From Flaviramulus multivorans (GTDB lineage Bacteria; Bacteroidota; Bacteroidia; Flavobacteriales; Flavobacteriaceae): a stretch of DNA of 64,000 nt. Position numbers and translations under genes: made by a program. This document shows positions 35,635-46,100 of this stretch, one piece after another. The stretch's first letter is position 1, and the number at the start of each line of letters is the position of its first letter. Location: positions 1 through 64,000 of the forward strand of contig NZ_JAKKDV010000007.1 in the NCBI RefSeq assembly GCF_021728415.1, given 5' to 3'. The notes under the pieces were generated by a model. The model was not told where the DNA came from. It ran no database searches and saw only the letters and a list, made by a program, of their open reading frames with translations.

Positions 35635-36819
35635 ATGTCTTCAGATTTCTTTAAATATCAGGCCCAAACAACACCACATCCTTTGGCTATGGAAATTTCT
35701 CATGCCAATGGCTCATATATTTATGACACTAATAACAAAGCTTATTTAGACTTTGTAGCCGGAGTTTCGGCAACACCTTTGGGGCATAATCACCCAAAAG
35801 TTGTCTATGCTATTAAAGAACAATTAGATAAGTATTTGCATGTTATGGTTTATGGAGAATACATTCAAAAACCAGCAGTTGAACTGACTAAACTTTTAGC
35901 TGAAAATTTACCGCAACCATTAGAAAAAACATATTTAACAAATTCAGGAACCGAGGCCATAGAAGGTGCATTGAAGTTAGCAAAACGTGCCACAGGGCGC
36001 AGTGAAATTATTGCTGCAAATAATGCATATCATGGTAATACTATGGGTTCTATGAGCGTGATGGGGTTCGAAGAACGTAAACGAGCTTTCAGACCACTCT
36101 TACCAAATGTAAAGTTTATTGATTTTAATAATGATGATGATTTAGAGCAAATTACCCATAAAACGGCTTGTGTGATTTTAGAAACTATACAAGGTGGTGC
36201 TGGTTTTATTGAACCTAAGAATGATTATTTAGCTAAAGTTAGAAAACGTTGTAACGAAGTTAATGCACTTTTAATACTTGATGAAATTCAACCAGGTATT
36301 GGGCGTACTGGAAAGCTTTTTGGTTTTCAGCACTATAATTGTGTTCCAGATATTTTAGTTTCAGGCAAAGGTCTTGGTGGCGGTATGCCAATTGGTGCTT
36401 TCACAGCATCCAGTGAACTAATGGATTTATTACAAGACAATCCTAAACTTGGGCACATTACAACCTTTGGTGGTCATCCGGTAATTGCAGCATCAGCTTT
36501 AGCCACTTTAAAAGAAATTACCGAAAGTAATTTAATGGAACAATCTTTAGAAAAAGAACAACTTTTTCGAGAACTTTTAGTGCATCCTTTAATAACTGAA
36601 ATTAGAGGAAAAGGACTCATGCTAGCCATAATTACACCTTCTTCAGAAATAACAAATGCGTTAATTTTAAAGTGTCAAAATGCGGGTTTAATACTTTTTT
36701 GGTTGCTTTTTGAGCCAAAAGCCGTTAGAATTACACCCCCTTTAACCATCTCTAATGATGAAATTATTAAAGGATGTAAAATAATAATTGAAATTTTAGA
36801 TGAAATTCATCTTCAATAG
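35635..36819 (+). CDS. Class III PLP-dependent aminotransferase (acetylornithine/ornithine aminotransferase-like)
   Basis: 394 residues. LTNSGTEAIEGALKLAKR binds the cofactor phosphate, the ILDEIQPGIGRTGKLFGFQH segment holds the Asp contacting the pyridine nitrogen, and VSGKGLGGGMPIGAF contains the PLP lysine at residue 245. TTFGGHPVIAASALATL is also typical. The substrate cannot be fixed from sequence: ArgD-like and other omega-amino-acid aminotransferases share these motifs, and no arg genes are adjacent. It follows the OstA-like gene by 2 bp. Confidence 0.9.
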   Translation: MSSDFFKYQAQTTPHPLAMEISHANGSYIYDTNNKAYLDFVAGVSATPLGHNHPKVVYAIKEQLDKYLHVMVYGEYIQKPAVELTKLLAENLPQPLEKTYLTNSGTEAIEGALKLAKRATGRSEIIAANNAYHGNTMGSMSVMGFEERKRAFRPLLPNVKFIDFNNDDDLEQITHKTACVILETIQGGAGFIEPKNDYLAKVRKRCNEVNALLILDEIQPGIGRTGKLFGFQHYNCVPDILVSGKGLGGGMPIGAFTASSELMDLLQDNPKLGHITTFGGHPVIAASALATLKEITESNLMEQSLEKEQLFRELLVHPLITEIRGKGLMLAIITPSSEITNALILKCQNAGLILFWLLFEPKAVRITPPLTISNDEIIKGCKIIIEILDEIHLQ

Positions 36820-36969
36820 ACAGTCTTCAACTTTCTGATAATCAATTCTAAAGAATAAAAATATTTAATAACCCTTGTAAATGTTCATTACTTTGTTAAA
36901 AACATTTGAGTAGTAATCAACAATAATGCAAATAGAAGCTTAAATTTATTTCGCTACAATCTTACAAAT

Positions 36970-38358
36970 TTGCTTATGGAGTTTAGTCATGACGACAACA
37001 ACAACTTACCGCTTACCAAGTTTGAATCGATGTTGAAAACCAATCATGTTTTGTTCTTCGATTCTGAAGAATTTGAAAACATCATTCATCACTATTTAAA
37101 TCAAGGAAAAATAGCCTTAGCAAAAAAAGCTATTAAGTTAGGACTGGATCAGCATCCAACTTCATTAAACTTAAAACTTTTTAAAATTGAGGTTTATATT
37201 TTTGAAGATAAATTAGTTGAAGCCGATACGTTACTTAATGAGTTATATTTATTAGACCCTACAAACGAAGAAATTTATATTCAAAAGGCTAATATTTTCT
37301 CAAAAAAAGATGATCACTTACAGGCTATTGAGGTTTTAATAAAAGCTTTAGACCTTACGGATGATGTTGTAGATATTTATTCTTTAATCGGAATGGAATA
37401 TTTATTCATTGATCAATATGAAAATGCTCTAATTTATTTTATGAAATGCCTTGAAGAAGATTTAAATGATTATTCGGCTTTATATAATATAATTTATTGC
37501 TTTGAATTTTTAAATCAGTATGACGAAGCTATTTCATACCTGAACGTATTTTTAGATAATAATCCGTATTGCGAAGTAGCATGGCATCAATTAGGAAAAC
37601 AGTACTACGCTATAAAAGACTACAATAAAGCCTTAACGGCGTTCGATTTTGCTATAATCTCCGACGACACCTTTGTAGGCGCTTATTTAGAACGTGGTAA
37701 GGTTTTGGAAAAATTAAAACGCTTTGAAGATGCTATAGAAAATTATACGATTACTTTACAATTAGACGAGCCAACGTCATTTGCATTGTTGCGTATTGGT
37801 AATTGTTACGAAAAGCTAAAAAATAATGACTTAGCGCTTCAGTTTTATGAAAGAACTGTTCATGAAGACCCTCTATTAGATAAAGGCTGGATTGCTATTA
37901 CAAAGTTCTACAACAAAAAAAGAGACTATCAAAAAGCCCTTTATTACATCAATAAAGCCATCAATATTGACTCAGAAAATGTTACCTATTGGAAGCTTTA
38001 TTCACAAATAAATCAACGATTAAATTTTTATGAAGAGGCGGAACGCGGATTTAAAAAAACACTAGAACTTGGTAATTACGAATTAAATACGTGGTTATCA
38101 CGTGGCGATTTATTGATAAAGTTAGGAGAACCTGAAGCTGCTATTTATAATTTTGAACAAGCTATAGAGTTTTATCCTGAAAATCCTGAAATAGAGTATC
38201 GTTTAGCGGGATTGTACTTTCGTTTAAATGAAACTGATAAAGGTGCATTTCATTTAAAAAATGCTATAAAACAGAATGAAGATTATTCATTTATTTTAGA
38301 AGAACTTTTCCCGGAAGTTTCAAATAAAATATTAGTACAAAAAATATTAAAACCCTAA
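36970..38358 (+). CDS. Tetratricopeptide repeat protein
   Basis: 462 residues with no signal peptide, built from about ten TPR-like helix pairs. The clearest are DYNKALTAFDFAIISDD, RFEDAIENYTITLQLDE, DYQKALYYINKAINIDS and EPEAAIYNFEQAIEFYPEN. TPR arrays act as scaffolds for protein complexes; the partner is not indicated. It is acidic at the N-terminus. The gene stands 150 bp after the aminotransferase and 85 bp before the DUF368 pair. Confidence 0.85.
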   Translation: MLMEFSHDDNNNLPLTKFESMLKTNHVLFFDSEEFENIIHHYLNQGKIALAKKAIKLGLDQHPTSLNLKLFKIEVYIFEDKLVEADTLLNELYLLDPTNEEIYIQKANIFSKKDDHLQAIEVLIKALDLTDDVVDIYSLIGMEYLFIDQYENALIYFMKCLEEDLNDYSALYNIIYCFEFLNQYDEAISYLNVFLDNNPYCEVAWHQLGKQYYAIKDYNKALTAFDFAIISDDTFVGAYLERGKVLEKLKRFEDAIENYTITLQLDEPTSFALLRIGNCYEKLKNNDLALQFYERTVHEDPLLDKGWIAITKFYNKKRDYQKALYYINKAINIDSENVTYWKLYSQINQRLNFYEEAERGFKKTLELGNYELNTWLSRGDLLIKLGEPEAAIYNFEQAIEFYPENPEIEYRLAGLYFRLNETDKGAFHLKNAIKQNEDYSFILEELFPEVSNKILVQKILKP

Positions 38359-38414
38359 CCTGTAAGCAAATCTTACATAATTGCATATTTGTTTTTTTTT
38401 AGTGTTCAAATGTA

Positions 38415-38422
38415 TACCTTTG
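38415..38422 (+). promoter_or_regulatory. -7 element before the DUF368-DUF368-aroE genes
   Basis: TACCTTTG matches TAnnTTTG, 21 bp before the ATG at 38444. The nearest TTG is 23 bp upstream, slightly beyond the usual spacing. Confidence 0.45.
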
Positions 38423-38443
38423 GTTTACTGTTAAAATTAAGGT

Positions 38444-39361
38444 ATGCAAAGACGTTTTATTGATTATTTAGTTATTTCATTTAAAGGGTTAGCCATGGGT
38501 GCTGCCGATGCAGTTCCAGGTGTCTCTGGAGGAACAATAGCCTTTATTTCTGGTATTTATGAGGAGTTAATAAATACTATTAGCAATATAAATGTGTCAC
38601 TCTTTAAAACGCTTTCAAAAAAAGGTTTCAAAGAGTTTTGGAATGCTTTAAATGGAAACTTCCTAGTAGCTCTATTATCTGGAATTATTATAAGTTTTGT
38701 CTCGTTTATGAAACTTGCAAAATATTTGCTTGAGTATCATCCCGTTTTAATTTGGTCGTTCTTTTTTGGCCTTATTGTGGCAAGTATATATTTTGTAGGA
38801 AAACAAATTACCAAGTGGCGGTTCGCTACTATAATAGCATTAATTTTAGGGGCAGCTATTGCTTTCTATATAAGCAAATTACCATCATTGGCCACTAACG
38901 AAAGTCCTTGGTTTTTATTTTTAGCTGGTGCCATAGCTATATGTGCAATGATTTTACCAGGTATTTCTGGTTCTTTCATACTTATCATTCTAGGGGCTTA
39001 CAAAACTTTAAGTGATGCCATACATGATATTGATATAAAAAAATTAGTGATTTTTGCTGGTGGAGCTCTAATCGGTTTACTGAGTTTTAGTCATGTCTTA
39101 AAATGGCTTTTTAAAAACTATCACAATATAACTCTAGCTTTATTAACAGGTTTTATTTTTGGGTCGTTAAACAAAGTATGGCCTTGGAAAAAAACCTTGT
39201 CATGGCACACCAATTCAAAAGGCATCAATACACCCTTATTACAAGAAAGTGTTTCTCCTTTTTCTTTTGAAGGAGATAATCAAATAATTTACGCTATAAT
39301 TTTAATGATTCTAGGGTTTTTAACTATTTTCATACTCGAAAAAATAGGCTCCAAAAAATAG
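38444..39361 (+). CDS. DUF368 membrane protein, PopT-like undecaprenyl phosphate translocase (first of pair)
   Basis: 305 residues and about eight transmembrane helices. The family signature FKGLAMGAADAVPGVSGGT is near the N-terminus, and a second half-signature MILPGISGSFILIILGAY is at about 165-185, giving the internal pseudo-repeat known for the family. DUF368 proteins (PopT) were shown to recycle undecaprenyl phosphate across the membrane in other bacteria; assignment here is by family. It precedes a second DUF368 gene by 2 bp. Confidence 0.88.
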   Translation: MQRRFIDYLVISFKGLAMGAADAVPGVSGGTIAFISGIYEELINTISNINVSLFKTLSKKGFKEFWNALNGNFLVALLSGIIISFVSFMKLAKYLLEYHPVLIWSFFFGLIVASIYFVGKQITKWRFATIIALILGAAIAFYISKLPSLATNESPWFLFLAGAIAICAMILPGISGSFILIILGAYKTLSDAIHDIDIKKLVIFAGGALIGLLSFSHVLKWLFKNYHNITLALLTGFIFGSLNKVWPWKKTLSWHTNSKGINTPLLQESVSPFSFEGDNQIIYAIILMILGFLTIFILEKIGSKK

Positions 39362-39363
39362 AA

Positions 39364-40380
39364 ATGCAAAGCACCAGAACACTTACTGACAAAATTTTTC
39401 TAGTCCTTAAAGGATTAGGCATGGGTGCTGCCAATAAAGTTCCAGGTATTTCGGGTGGTGTTGTAGCTTTTGTTGCAGGGTTTTATGAAGAATTTATTTA
39501 TTCGCTAAAAAAGGTAAACGGTAAAGCTTTCAAATTACTCATTAATGGTCGTTTTAAAAGTTTTTATAGATATGTCAATGGCAAGTTTTTAGGGCTATTA
39601 TTTTTTGGAATGGTAGTTAGCTATTTTAGTATTTCGAAGATTTTAGATTATCTAATTAAGCATTATGAATTATATGTTTGGAGCGTTTTCTTTGGAATGA
39701 TTATTGGCTCCATATACTACATTAATAAAGACTTTAGAGATTGGAACTACAAAACCTATACATCTTTAGTTATTGGAATTTTAGTAGGTGTTAGTATAAG
39801 TTTTTTAAATCCTGCTAAGGAGAATGACAATCTTTTATTCGTATTTTTCTGTGGAATTATTAGTGTTTCTGGAATGACACTTCCAGGGTTTTCTGGATCT
39901 TTTATCCTCATACTTTTAGGAAATTATGTGTTGTTGCTAGTAGATTCGGTAAATGCCTTATATGATACTATTTCGGATATATTTAGTGCCGATTTTAGTT
40001 TTGTAAATAATGCTGAACGTATAAGAATGTTAAAAGTTTTAGCGATTTTTACTTTAGGATCTGTTACGGGTTTAGTAACTTTTTCACACATACTAAGTTA
40101 TATTTTAAAACATTACAAAAGTATTACATTATCAGCTATAATAGGTTTTATCGTTGGATCTTTAGGAGTTGTATGGCCTTGGAAAAAAACAATTTACAAG
40201 TTAAATAACGGGGGTGAGTTTCTCTTAGATTCTACGGGTGAAAAAATTATAAAAAACTACCAACGCTTTATACCCGAATTTAATACCCAAACTTATTACG
40301 CTGTAGGTTTTATTTTTCTAGGTATAGCTATAGTTTTAGCATTAGAGTGGTACGGACAAAAAACAAAAAAAACTAAATGA
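39364..40380 (+). CDS. DUF368 membrane protein, PopT-like (second of pair)
   Basis: 338 residues with about eight membrane segments. LKGLGMGAANKVPGISGGV and MTLPGFSGSFILILLGNY match the signatures of the neighbouring protein, but the remainder is diverged and the C-terminal loop is longer. A KVPG sequence replaces AVPG, so the pair differs at the proposed signature helix. It overlaps the aroE start by 4 bp (ATGA), so the three genes are probably translationally coupled. Confidence 0.88.
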   Translation: MQSTRTLTDKIFLVLKGLGMGAANKVPGISGGVVAFVAGFYEEFIYSLKKVNGKAFKLLINGRFKSFYRYVNGKFLGLLFFGMVVSYFSISKILDYLIKHYELYVWSVFFGMIIGSIYYINKDFRDWNYKTYTSLVIGILVGVSISFLNPAKENDNLLFVFFCGIISVSGMTLPGFSGSFILILLGNYVLLLVDSVNALYDTISDIFSADFSFVNNAERIRMLKVLAIFTLGSVTGLVTFSHILSYILKHYKSITLSAIIGFIVGSLGVVWPWKKTIYKLNNGGEFLLDSTGEKIIKNYQRFIPEFNTQTYYAVGFIFLGIAIVLALEWYGQKTKKTK

Positions 40381-41114
40381 ACAAATTAGGGCTTTTAGGT
40401 AAAAATATTTCTTATTCATTTTCAAGATCTTATTTTAAAAAGAAATTTGAAGTTGAACATATCAATAACACGACTTACGAAAACTTTGATATTGAAAGCA
40501 TTGATTTATTTCCTTTAATAATAAAAAACACTGAAAATTTAAAAGGCTTAAATGTTACTATCCCATACAAAGAAGCCATAATCCCTTACTTAGACAAAGT
40601 AAACAAAAAAGCCAAAGCTATAGGTGCTGTAAACACCATAAAAATAACCAAAAAAGGAAAGTTAACAGGCTACAATACCGATTGTTATGGCTTTAAAAAC
40701 ACGATAAAACCTTTTTTAAAAGCTCATCACAAAAATGCTTTAATTTTAGGTACTGGTGGTGCTAGTAAAGCCATTGCCTACACGTTTAATGAGCTTGGAA
40801 TTAATTTTAAATATGTATCAAGAAACCTATCAAAAGGTGTATCCTTCACTTACGAAACGTTAAGCGAAATGGATATAAAAAATCATCAAATTATAGTAAA
40901 CTGTACGCCTTTAGGAACATTCCCAAATATAGATGATTGCCCTGATATTCCATATAATGCCATAGGTAGCCATCATATTTTATTCGACTTAATTTACAAC
41001 CCCGAAGAAACAAAGTTTCTAAGTTATGGAAAGGAAAAAAAAGCAACAGTTATTAATGGGTTAAATATGCTTAAATTACAAGCAGAAAAGGCTTGGTCCA
41101 TCTGGAATTTATAA
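40377..41114 (+). CDS. aroE: Shikimate dehydrogenase (NADP+)
   Basis: 245 residues, shorter than the E. coli enzyme but normal for Bacteroidota. It reduces 3-dehydroshikimate to shikimate. GLLGKNISYSFSRSYF binds substrate, NVTIPYKEAIIPYLD contains the catalytic Lys, then GAVNTIKI, YNTDCYGF, LGTGGASKAIAYTF (NADP-binding glycine-rich loop), VNCTPLGTFPN and NGLNMLKLQAEKAW. The start overlaps the upstream DUF368 stop. Confidence 0.95.
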   Translation: MNKLGLLGKNISYSFSRSYFKKKFEVEHINNTTYENFDIESIDLFPLIIKNTENLKGLNVTIPYKEAIIPYLDKVNKKAKAIGAVNTIKITKKGKLTGYNTDCYGFKNTIKPFLKAHHKNALILGTGGASKAIAYTFNELGINFKYVSRNLSKGVSFTYETLSEMDIKNHQIIVNCTPLGTFPNIDDCPDIPYNAIGSHHILFDLIYNPEETKFLSYGKEKKATVINGLNMLKLQAEKAWSIWNL

Positions 41115-41154
41115 CAAAACGCTTCCCATAATCGTTAAAACATTAATCACCTCT

Positions 41155-41184
41155 TTGTAATTACTTTACTTGTTAGTATCTTTA
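41155..41184 (+). promoter_or_regulatory. Promoter of the DUF349 gene
   Basis: TTG (41155-41157), a 19-bp spacer and TATCTTTA (41177-41184, 7 of 8 to TAnnTTTG) fit the standard Bacteroidota promoter, 39 bp before the ATG. Confidence 0.55.
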
Positions 41185-41222
41185 ATGTCTAAAGTGCTAT
41201 GTGAACCTTAACATTTTTTAAA

Positions 41223-43148
41223 ATGTCTGATACAAATAAACTGTCTGAAACAGAAGAAATTAATGAAATTAATTCAAATGAAAATTCATTAGAATTAAAT
41301 GAAAATCAAGAAGTTAATGAAACTGTTGATGGTGTTGACGTACCTGAAAACAAGGACGAAGTTTTAAATGAAATTGAGGAATCAAATGCCGAAGATGCCG
41401 AAGACGAAGGAAACAAAGACAGACACAAAATAGAAATTAAAGAGTACGACTCTATGTCTTTAGAGGCTTTGACAATAGAGCTGGAAAGACTTATAAAGAA
41501 CGAAAAGGTTCAAGCAATAAAAACCCATGTAAATAGCATAAATTCCGAATTCAAAACTAAGTTTCAAGCATTATTAGACGAAAAAAAAGAAGATTTTTTA
41601 AACGATGGTGGTAATGAAATTGATTTTTATTACTCCTCGCCTATTCAAAAAAGGTTTAAGGAAGCTTACAAGGAGTATAGAAAAAAGCTAAACGATCACT
41701 ACAAAAGCTTAGAAAAGAATTTAAAGCAAAACCTGGCTGATAAACTTGAAATTATTGAAGAACTTAAGGGTCTTATTAATGTTGAAGAAAACATAAATAC
41801 TACCTACAAACACTTTAAAGAATTACAAGAACGCTGGCGAAATACAGGCCCGATTCCAAGAGATAAATACAATAACGCTTGGAATAGCTATCATCATCAT
41901 GTAGAAATGTTTTACGACTTTTTACATTTAAATAGGGATTTACGTGATTTAGACTTTAAACATAATTTAGAGAAAAAGCTATTAATTATAGAGCACGCTG
42001 AAGAGCTTGCAAAAAACGATAATGTAATGCATGCATTTAGAGAATTGCAAGAATTACATAAAATGTGGAAGGAAGAATTGGGACCTGTGGCTAAAGAGCA
42101 TAGGGAAGAAATTTGGGAACGATTTAAAGCAGCCACTAAAATTATTAATGACAAAAGGCAAGTTTATTATCAGGAAATAGATAAGATTTATGAAAAAAAT
42201 CTAGAAAAAAAGCTAGAGATTATTTCTAATATTGAAGCGATAACAAACGAAAACATAATCTCTCACGGTGGGTGGCAAAAGAAAATTAAAGAAATTGAAG
42301 CGCTTCGCGAATCGTTTTTTAATGCAGGTAAAGTTCCACTTAAGGAAAATGAAAATACTTGGTCTAAATTTAAAAATTCAGTAAGACTATTTAATAGGAA
42401 AAAAAATGCATTCTATAAAGGCTTAAAAAAGGAACAATACACTAACCTGCAACAAAAACTTGAGCTAATTAAAATTGCCGAGGACAATAAGGATAGTGAA
42501 GATTTTGAGGTAACCACACCTTTAATGAAAAAAATTCAGAACGATTGGAAAAAAATTGGTCATGTTCCTCGTAAAGACAGTGATAAAATATGGAAGCGTT
42601 TTAAAACAGCCTGTAATCACTATTTTGATAAACTACATGCTACTCGAAATGCGGCAAATAAAGAGTTTATCGAGGCTTATAATAAAAAGAATGAGCTGTT
42701 AAGCACTCTAAAAGATTTGGATTTAAAAGGGTCTAAAGAGAAAAATATAGAAACTATAAAGGGGTACATTTCCCAATGGCAGGAAATTGGAAAAGTACCT
42801 AACGACAAACGCTATATTGAAGGTAAATTTCAAAAAACCATTGATAGCCTATTAACAGGTTTGGATATGGATAAAAGTGAGGTTGAAATGATTAAGTTTG
42901 AAAATAAACTGGATACCTTAAATAATTCAGACAACAATCGAGATTTGGATAATGAACGGTCTTTTATTAGTAAAAAAATAAGTGAAGTAAAAGGTCAAAT
43001 CAATCAGTTAGAAAACAACCTACAGTTTTTTACTAATGTAGACGATGATAACCCCGTTGTTAAGGAAGTAAAAAACAACATAAAAGCACATAAAGAGTCA
43101 CTAAAACTTTGGAAGGATAAGCTTAGTAAAATAAAAGACCTTTATTAG
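41223..43148 (+). CDS. DUF349 domain-containing coiled-coil protein
   Basis: 641 residues, cytoplasmic. A very acidic, Asn/Glu-rich N-terminus (1-75) is followed by at least five DUF349-type helical repeats marked by W residues in the pattern LQERWRNTGPIPR, LHKMWKEELGPVAKE, WKKIGHVPRKDSDKIWKRFK and QWQEIGKVPNDKRY. The C-terminus is a coiled coil. The function of DUF349 proteins is not established. It has its own promoter and converges with the T9SS lectin gene with 6 bp between them. Confidence 0.85.
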   Translation: MSDTNKLSETEEINEINSNENSLELNENQEVNETVDGVDVPENKDEVLNEIEESNAEDAEDEGNKDRHKIEIKEYDSMSLEALTIELERLIKNEKVQAIKTHVNSINSEFKTKFQALLDEKKEDFLNDGGNEIDFYYSSPIQKRFKEAYKEYRKKLNDHYKSLEKNLKQNLADKLEIIEELKGLINVEENINTTYKHFKELQERWRNTGPIPRDKYNNAWNSYHHHVEMFYDFLHLNRDLRDLDFKHNLEKKLLIIEHAEELAKNDNVMHAFRELQELHKMWKEELGPVAKEHREEIWERFKAATKIINDKRQVYYQEIDKIYEKNLEKKLEIISNIEAITNENIISHGGWQKKIKEIEALRESFFNAGKVPLKENENTWSKFKNSVRLFNRKKNAFYKGLKKEQYTNLQQKLELIKIAEDNKDSEDFEVTTPLMKKIQNDWKKIGHVPRKDSDKIWKRFKTACNHYFDKLHATRNAANKEFIEAYNKKNELLSTLKDLDLKGSKEKNIETIKGYISQWQEIGKVPNDKRYIEGKFQKTIDSLLTGLDMDKSEVEMIKFENKLDTLNNSDNNRDLDNERSFISKKISEVKGQINQLENNLQFFTNVDDDNPVVKEVKNNIKAHKESLKLWKDKLSKIKDLY

Positions 43149-43154
43149 TCTTTG

Positions 43155-46100
43155 CTATCTAATTAAACTAAAATGCCCTTTATAGGTTATGATGTTTCCA
43201 TCTGCTTCTATTAGTTCGGCTATAAACCAATAATCAGAATCTGGTAGCTCTTGTCCATTAAAGGTGCCATCCCAAATACCTGTTTTAGCATTTAACTGTT
43301 TGATTAATTTACCGTATCTGTTAAAAACGCTCACTTTTGATTCATTTGTAAAATCAGCACCTAAGCCTTTAATTTGCCAAATATCATTAGTACCATCCCC
43401 ATTAGGTGTGAAATATTTAGGAAACCCAAGAATAAATACTTCTATAGACGCAATACCGCAGCCATTTTTATCTCTAACATATACGATATGAGAACCAGCA
43501 CCAACATTGTTAAAGACTGATGAATCTTGATAAGGGCCATTAATATTATCTAATGAAAATTCGTAATCTCCAATACCTAAATTATTATTCTCATTGTTAA
43601 TTGATATACTATTATTATCGGACAGTTCAACTATTGTAATATCATCTATATCAATCTCAGCGATTGCAGACTCAACAACAGAAAATGTTACCGGAAAAGA
43701 GTCGCAACCAAAACTCGAAGTAGCTATAACCGTGTAAGAGCCTCCAGAAATAACCTCAGCAAAGGCTAAATTACTAACTATATCACCATTTGAATTTCTC
43801 CATTCATAGGTGAAACTTCCAGAAGGATTAAAGGTTGTTAGAGTTATTGGATTATTATCTAAGCAATAAATTTCCGAATTATCCACTTCAAACTCAGGTC
43901 TTGGATTAGCTGTTAATACTAAATGGGGACCGATACCAAAACATTCACCATTATCATCACTCTCAACACGCACATATAAAGTTTGCGAAAAAGGGTTCAC
44001 ATTCACATAATCATTCTGCTGCAAAATTTCATTTTGCTCTAATTGTGCATCCATTAAACTTTCAAAATAGTGTACACTTAAATTTTGTCCAGAAGGAAAT
44101 TGAGCTATAAACTGAGGAGTGACTTGGGTTAAATCAAAACTATGATAACCATCGTTAGTATCATCATCATCACATAAATCAATAGTTTCAAAATACCCCA
44201 TTGGAAACGACGTTGTTGAAACCTGTAAATTAATTGTTGAAATTCTATAACAACCATCTGCATTTTCTACACGCGCAAATACGGTATTTGCCAATTGATT
44301 ATTAAATATCTCATTTATTTGATTTATACTAGCATCCGCATCATTATATGACAAATGATACGTAAAAGTTATACCGGAAGTATTATTAGTTATAAAGCTA
44401 TTAGCTTCTATTAAATTAAAATCTGTAAAACCATCCGCAGTGCCATCCTCATCACAGTTTTTAAATACTATAGAGTTTTCAATAGTTGGCAATGGATTTA
44501 CTATAACACCAAAGGATGTGTCAGTAAAACAAGTATTATTAACATTATTAACTATCCTTAGGTAAATAGTTTGACCATTCGCGACCATATTTTCAAAAGC
44601 ATTCGCTGGAGTTAAAATGGTGTTCGAATAAGCAGCATCCGTGAAATATAAAAATGTATAATCTGATGCTGATTTTCCATTTAGTAAAACACTCTCATTT
44701 GTAGTTAAATCAAAAGTAGTTAACCCATTAGTGTCATCACCGTCTTGCATGGAATCGCATTCCATTAAATCAGGTATATTAGATGGTAAAACCACTGTTT
44801 CATTAATTGTAACATTTATAGGTAGTCTATTGATGCTTTCACAATTATTTACGGTTTGAGTAGCGTAATATGTACTTGTGGTTAAAGCATCAGCAGAATT
44901 TAACTGATTACCACCAGTAACGGCGTCATACCATAAAATGTTTTGACCTGTAACTTGGATGTCTGAAATGCTAGCTTGGTCAATATCACAAAAACTTTGA
45001 TTAGAGTTGGTTGTATTTGGCATTGGTGTTTTTTGAACCGTTACAGTAACTGCAGTTCGAGTTGTAGTTGTACAGCCATTTACTGTTGCATCAACATAAT
45101 AAGTGGTTGTATTATTAACCACGGGCGTATTAAATACTGAACCTGTGGCTAAAGATGTTCCTCCTGTTGGAGCATTATACCAATTAATTACTCCAGCCGA
45201 AGCCGTTGCAGACAAAACCCCTGAACCTGAATCGCATACCAAATCGTCACTAACTGAATCTATTGTGGGAAATGGTGTAACTGATGCAGTAACGGGCACT
45301 CTCACACCTTCTAAACAGCCATTGATGGATGCCAAGGCGTAATAAGTAGTTGTTGAATTTATAACTGGTGTAATAAAGGTTGTTCCCGTACTTAAAAGGG
45401 TTCCTCCAACAAAAGCATCAAACCACAAAACGTCTCCCTGTGATGCGGTAGCCTCCAGAGTAACTATACCACTTCCACATCTTATAGCTGGTTTGGTATC
45501 TATGATAGAGGTTGTAAAAATATTAGAACTTGCAGAAATATTAAGAATTGGATCTCCAGGAGTTCCTCCGTATTCAACAATATAACCCTTTGGCTGATAT
45601 GGTCCGCTAGGACTGCCTACATTACTTAAATCATTCCATGACCCAGGAATTCCCACACCAGGAGCAGTAACATGAGCATAATCCTCATCACCAGCTTGAT
45701 TGGGTTCATTAGTATTCCAAAAGGCATAATTAGGCGTTGATCCATTTGCTAAACCATTCCAAAAAATAGTTCCAGCTTCTGGACCAGTCATCCATTTCCA
45801 TACACCTTCAGTTTCAGAATCACTACCACCTATCCAACCAGCTCCTGAGGCTTGTTCACCTGATAATTGTGCCTCCTCAGCAGAGGTAATAGTTGCTAAA
45901 TATCCTTTTAAACCAAAATAAGTCCTGCTATCAGCGGCAGCCCTAGCGGATGTCCAGGTTATTCCGATGGATGAGACATATTCATAATAATGATCAGTCG
46001 ACGGTAAATAATTAGCATCGCCTATGGTTATTGAAAAAGCTTTATTACTAGGATTATTACTACTACTTTGAAAAACAATATCCTTTACTGCCGCAATTAA

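Noticed and set aside
40146-40153. TTTTATCG inside the second DUF368 gene
   Set aside because: A single copy in coding sequence with no promoter nearby; chance match.
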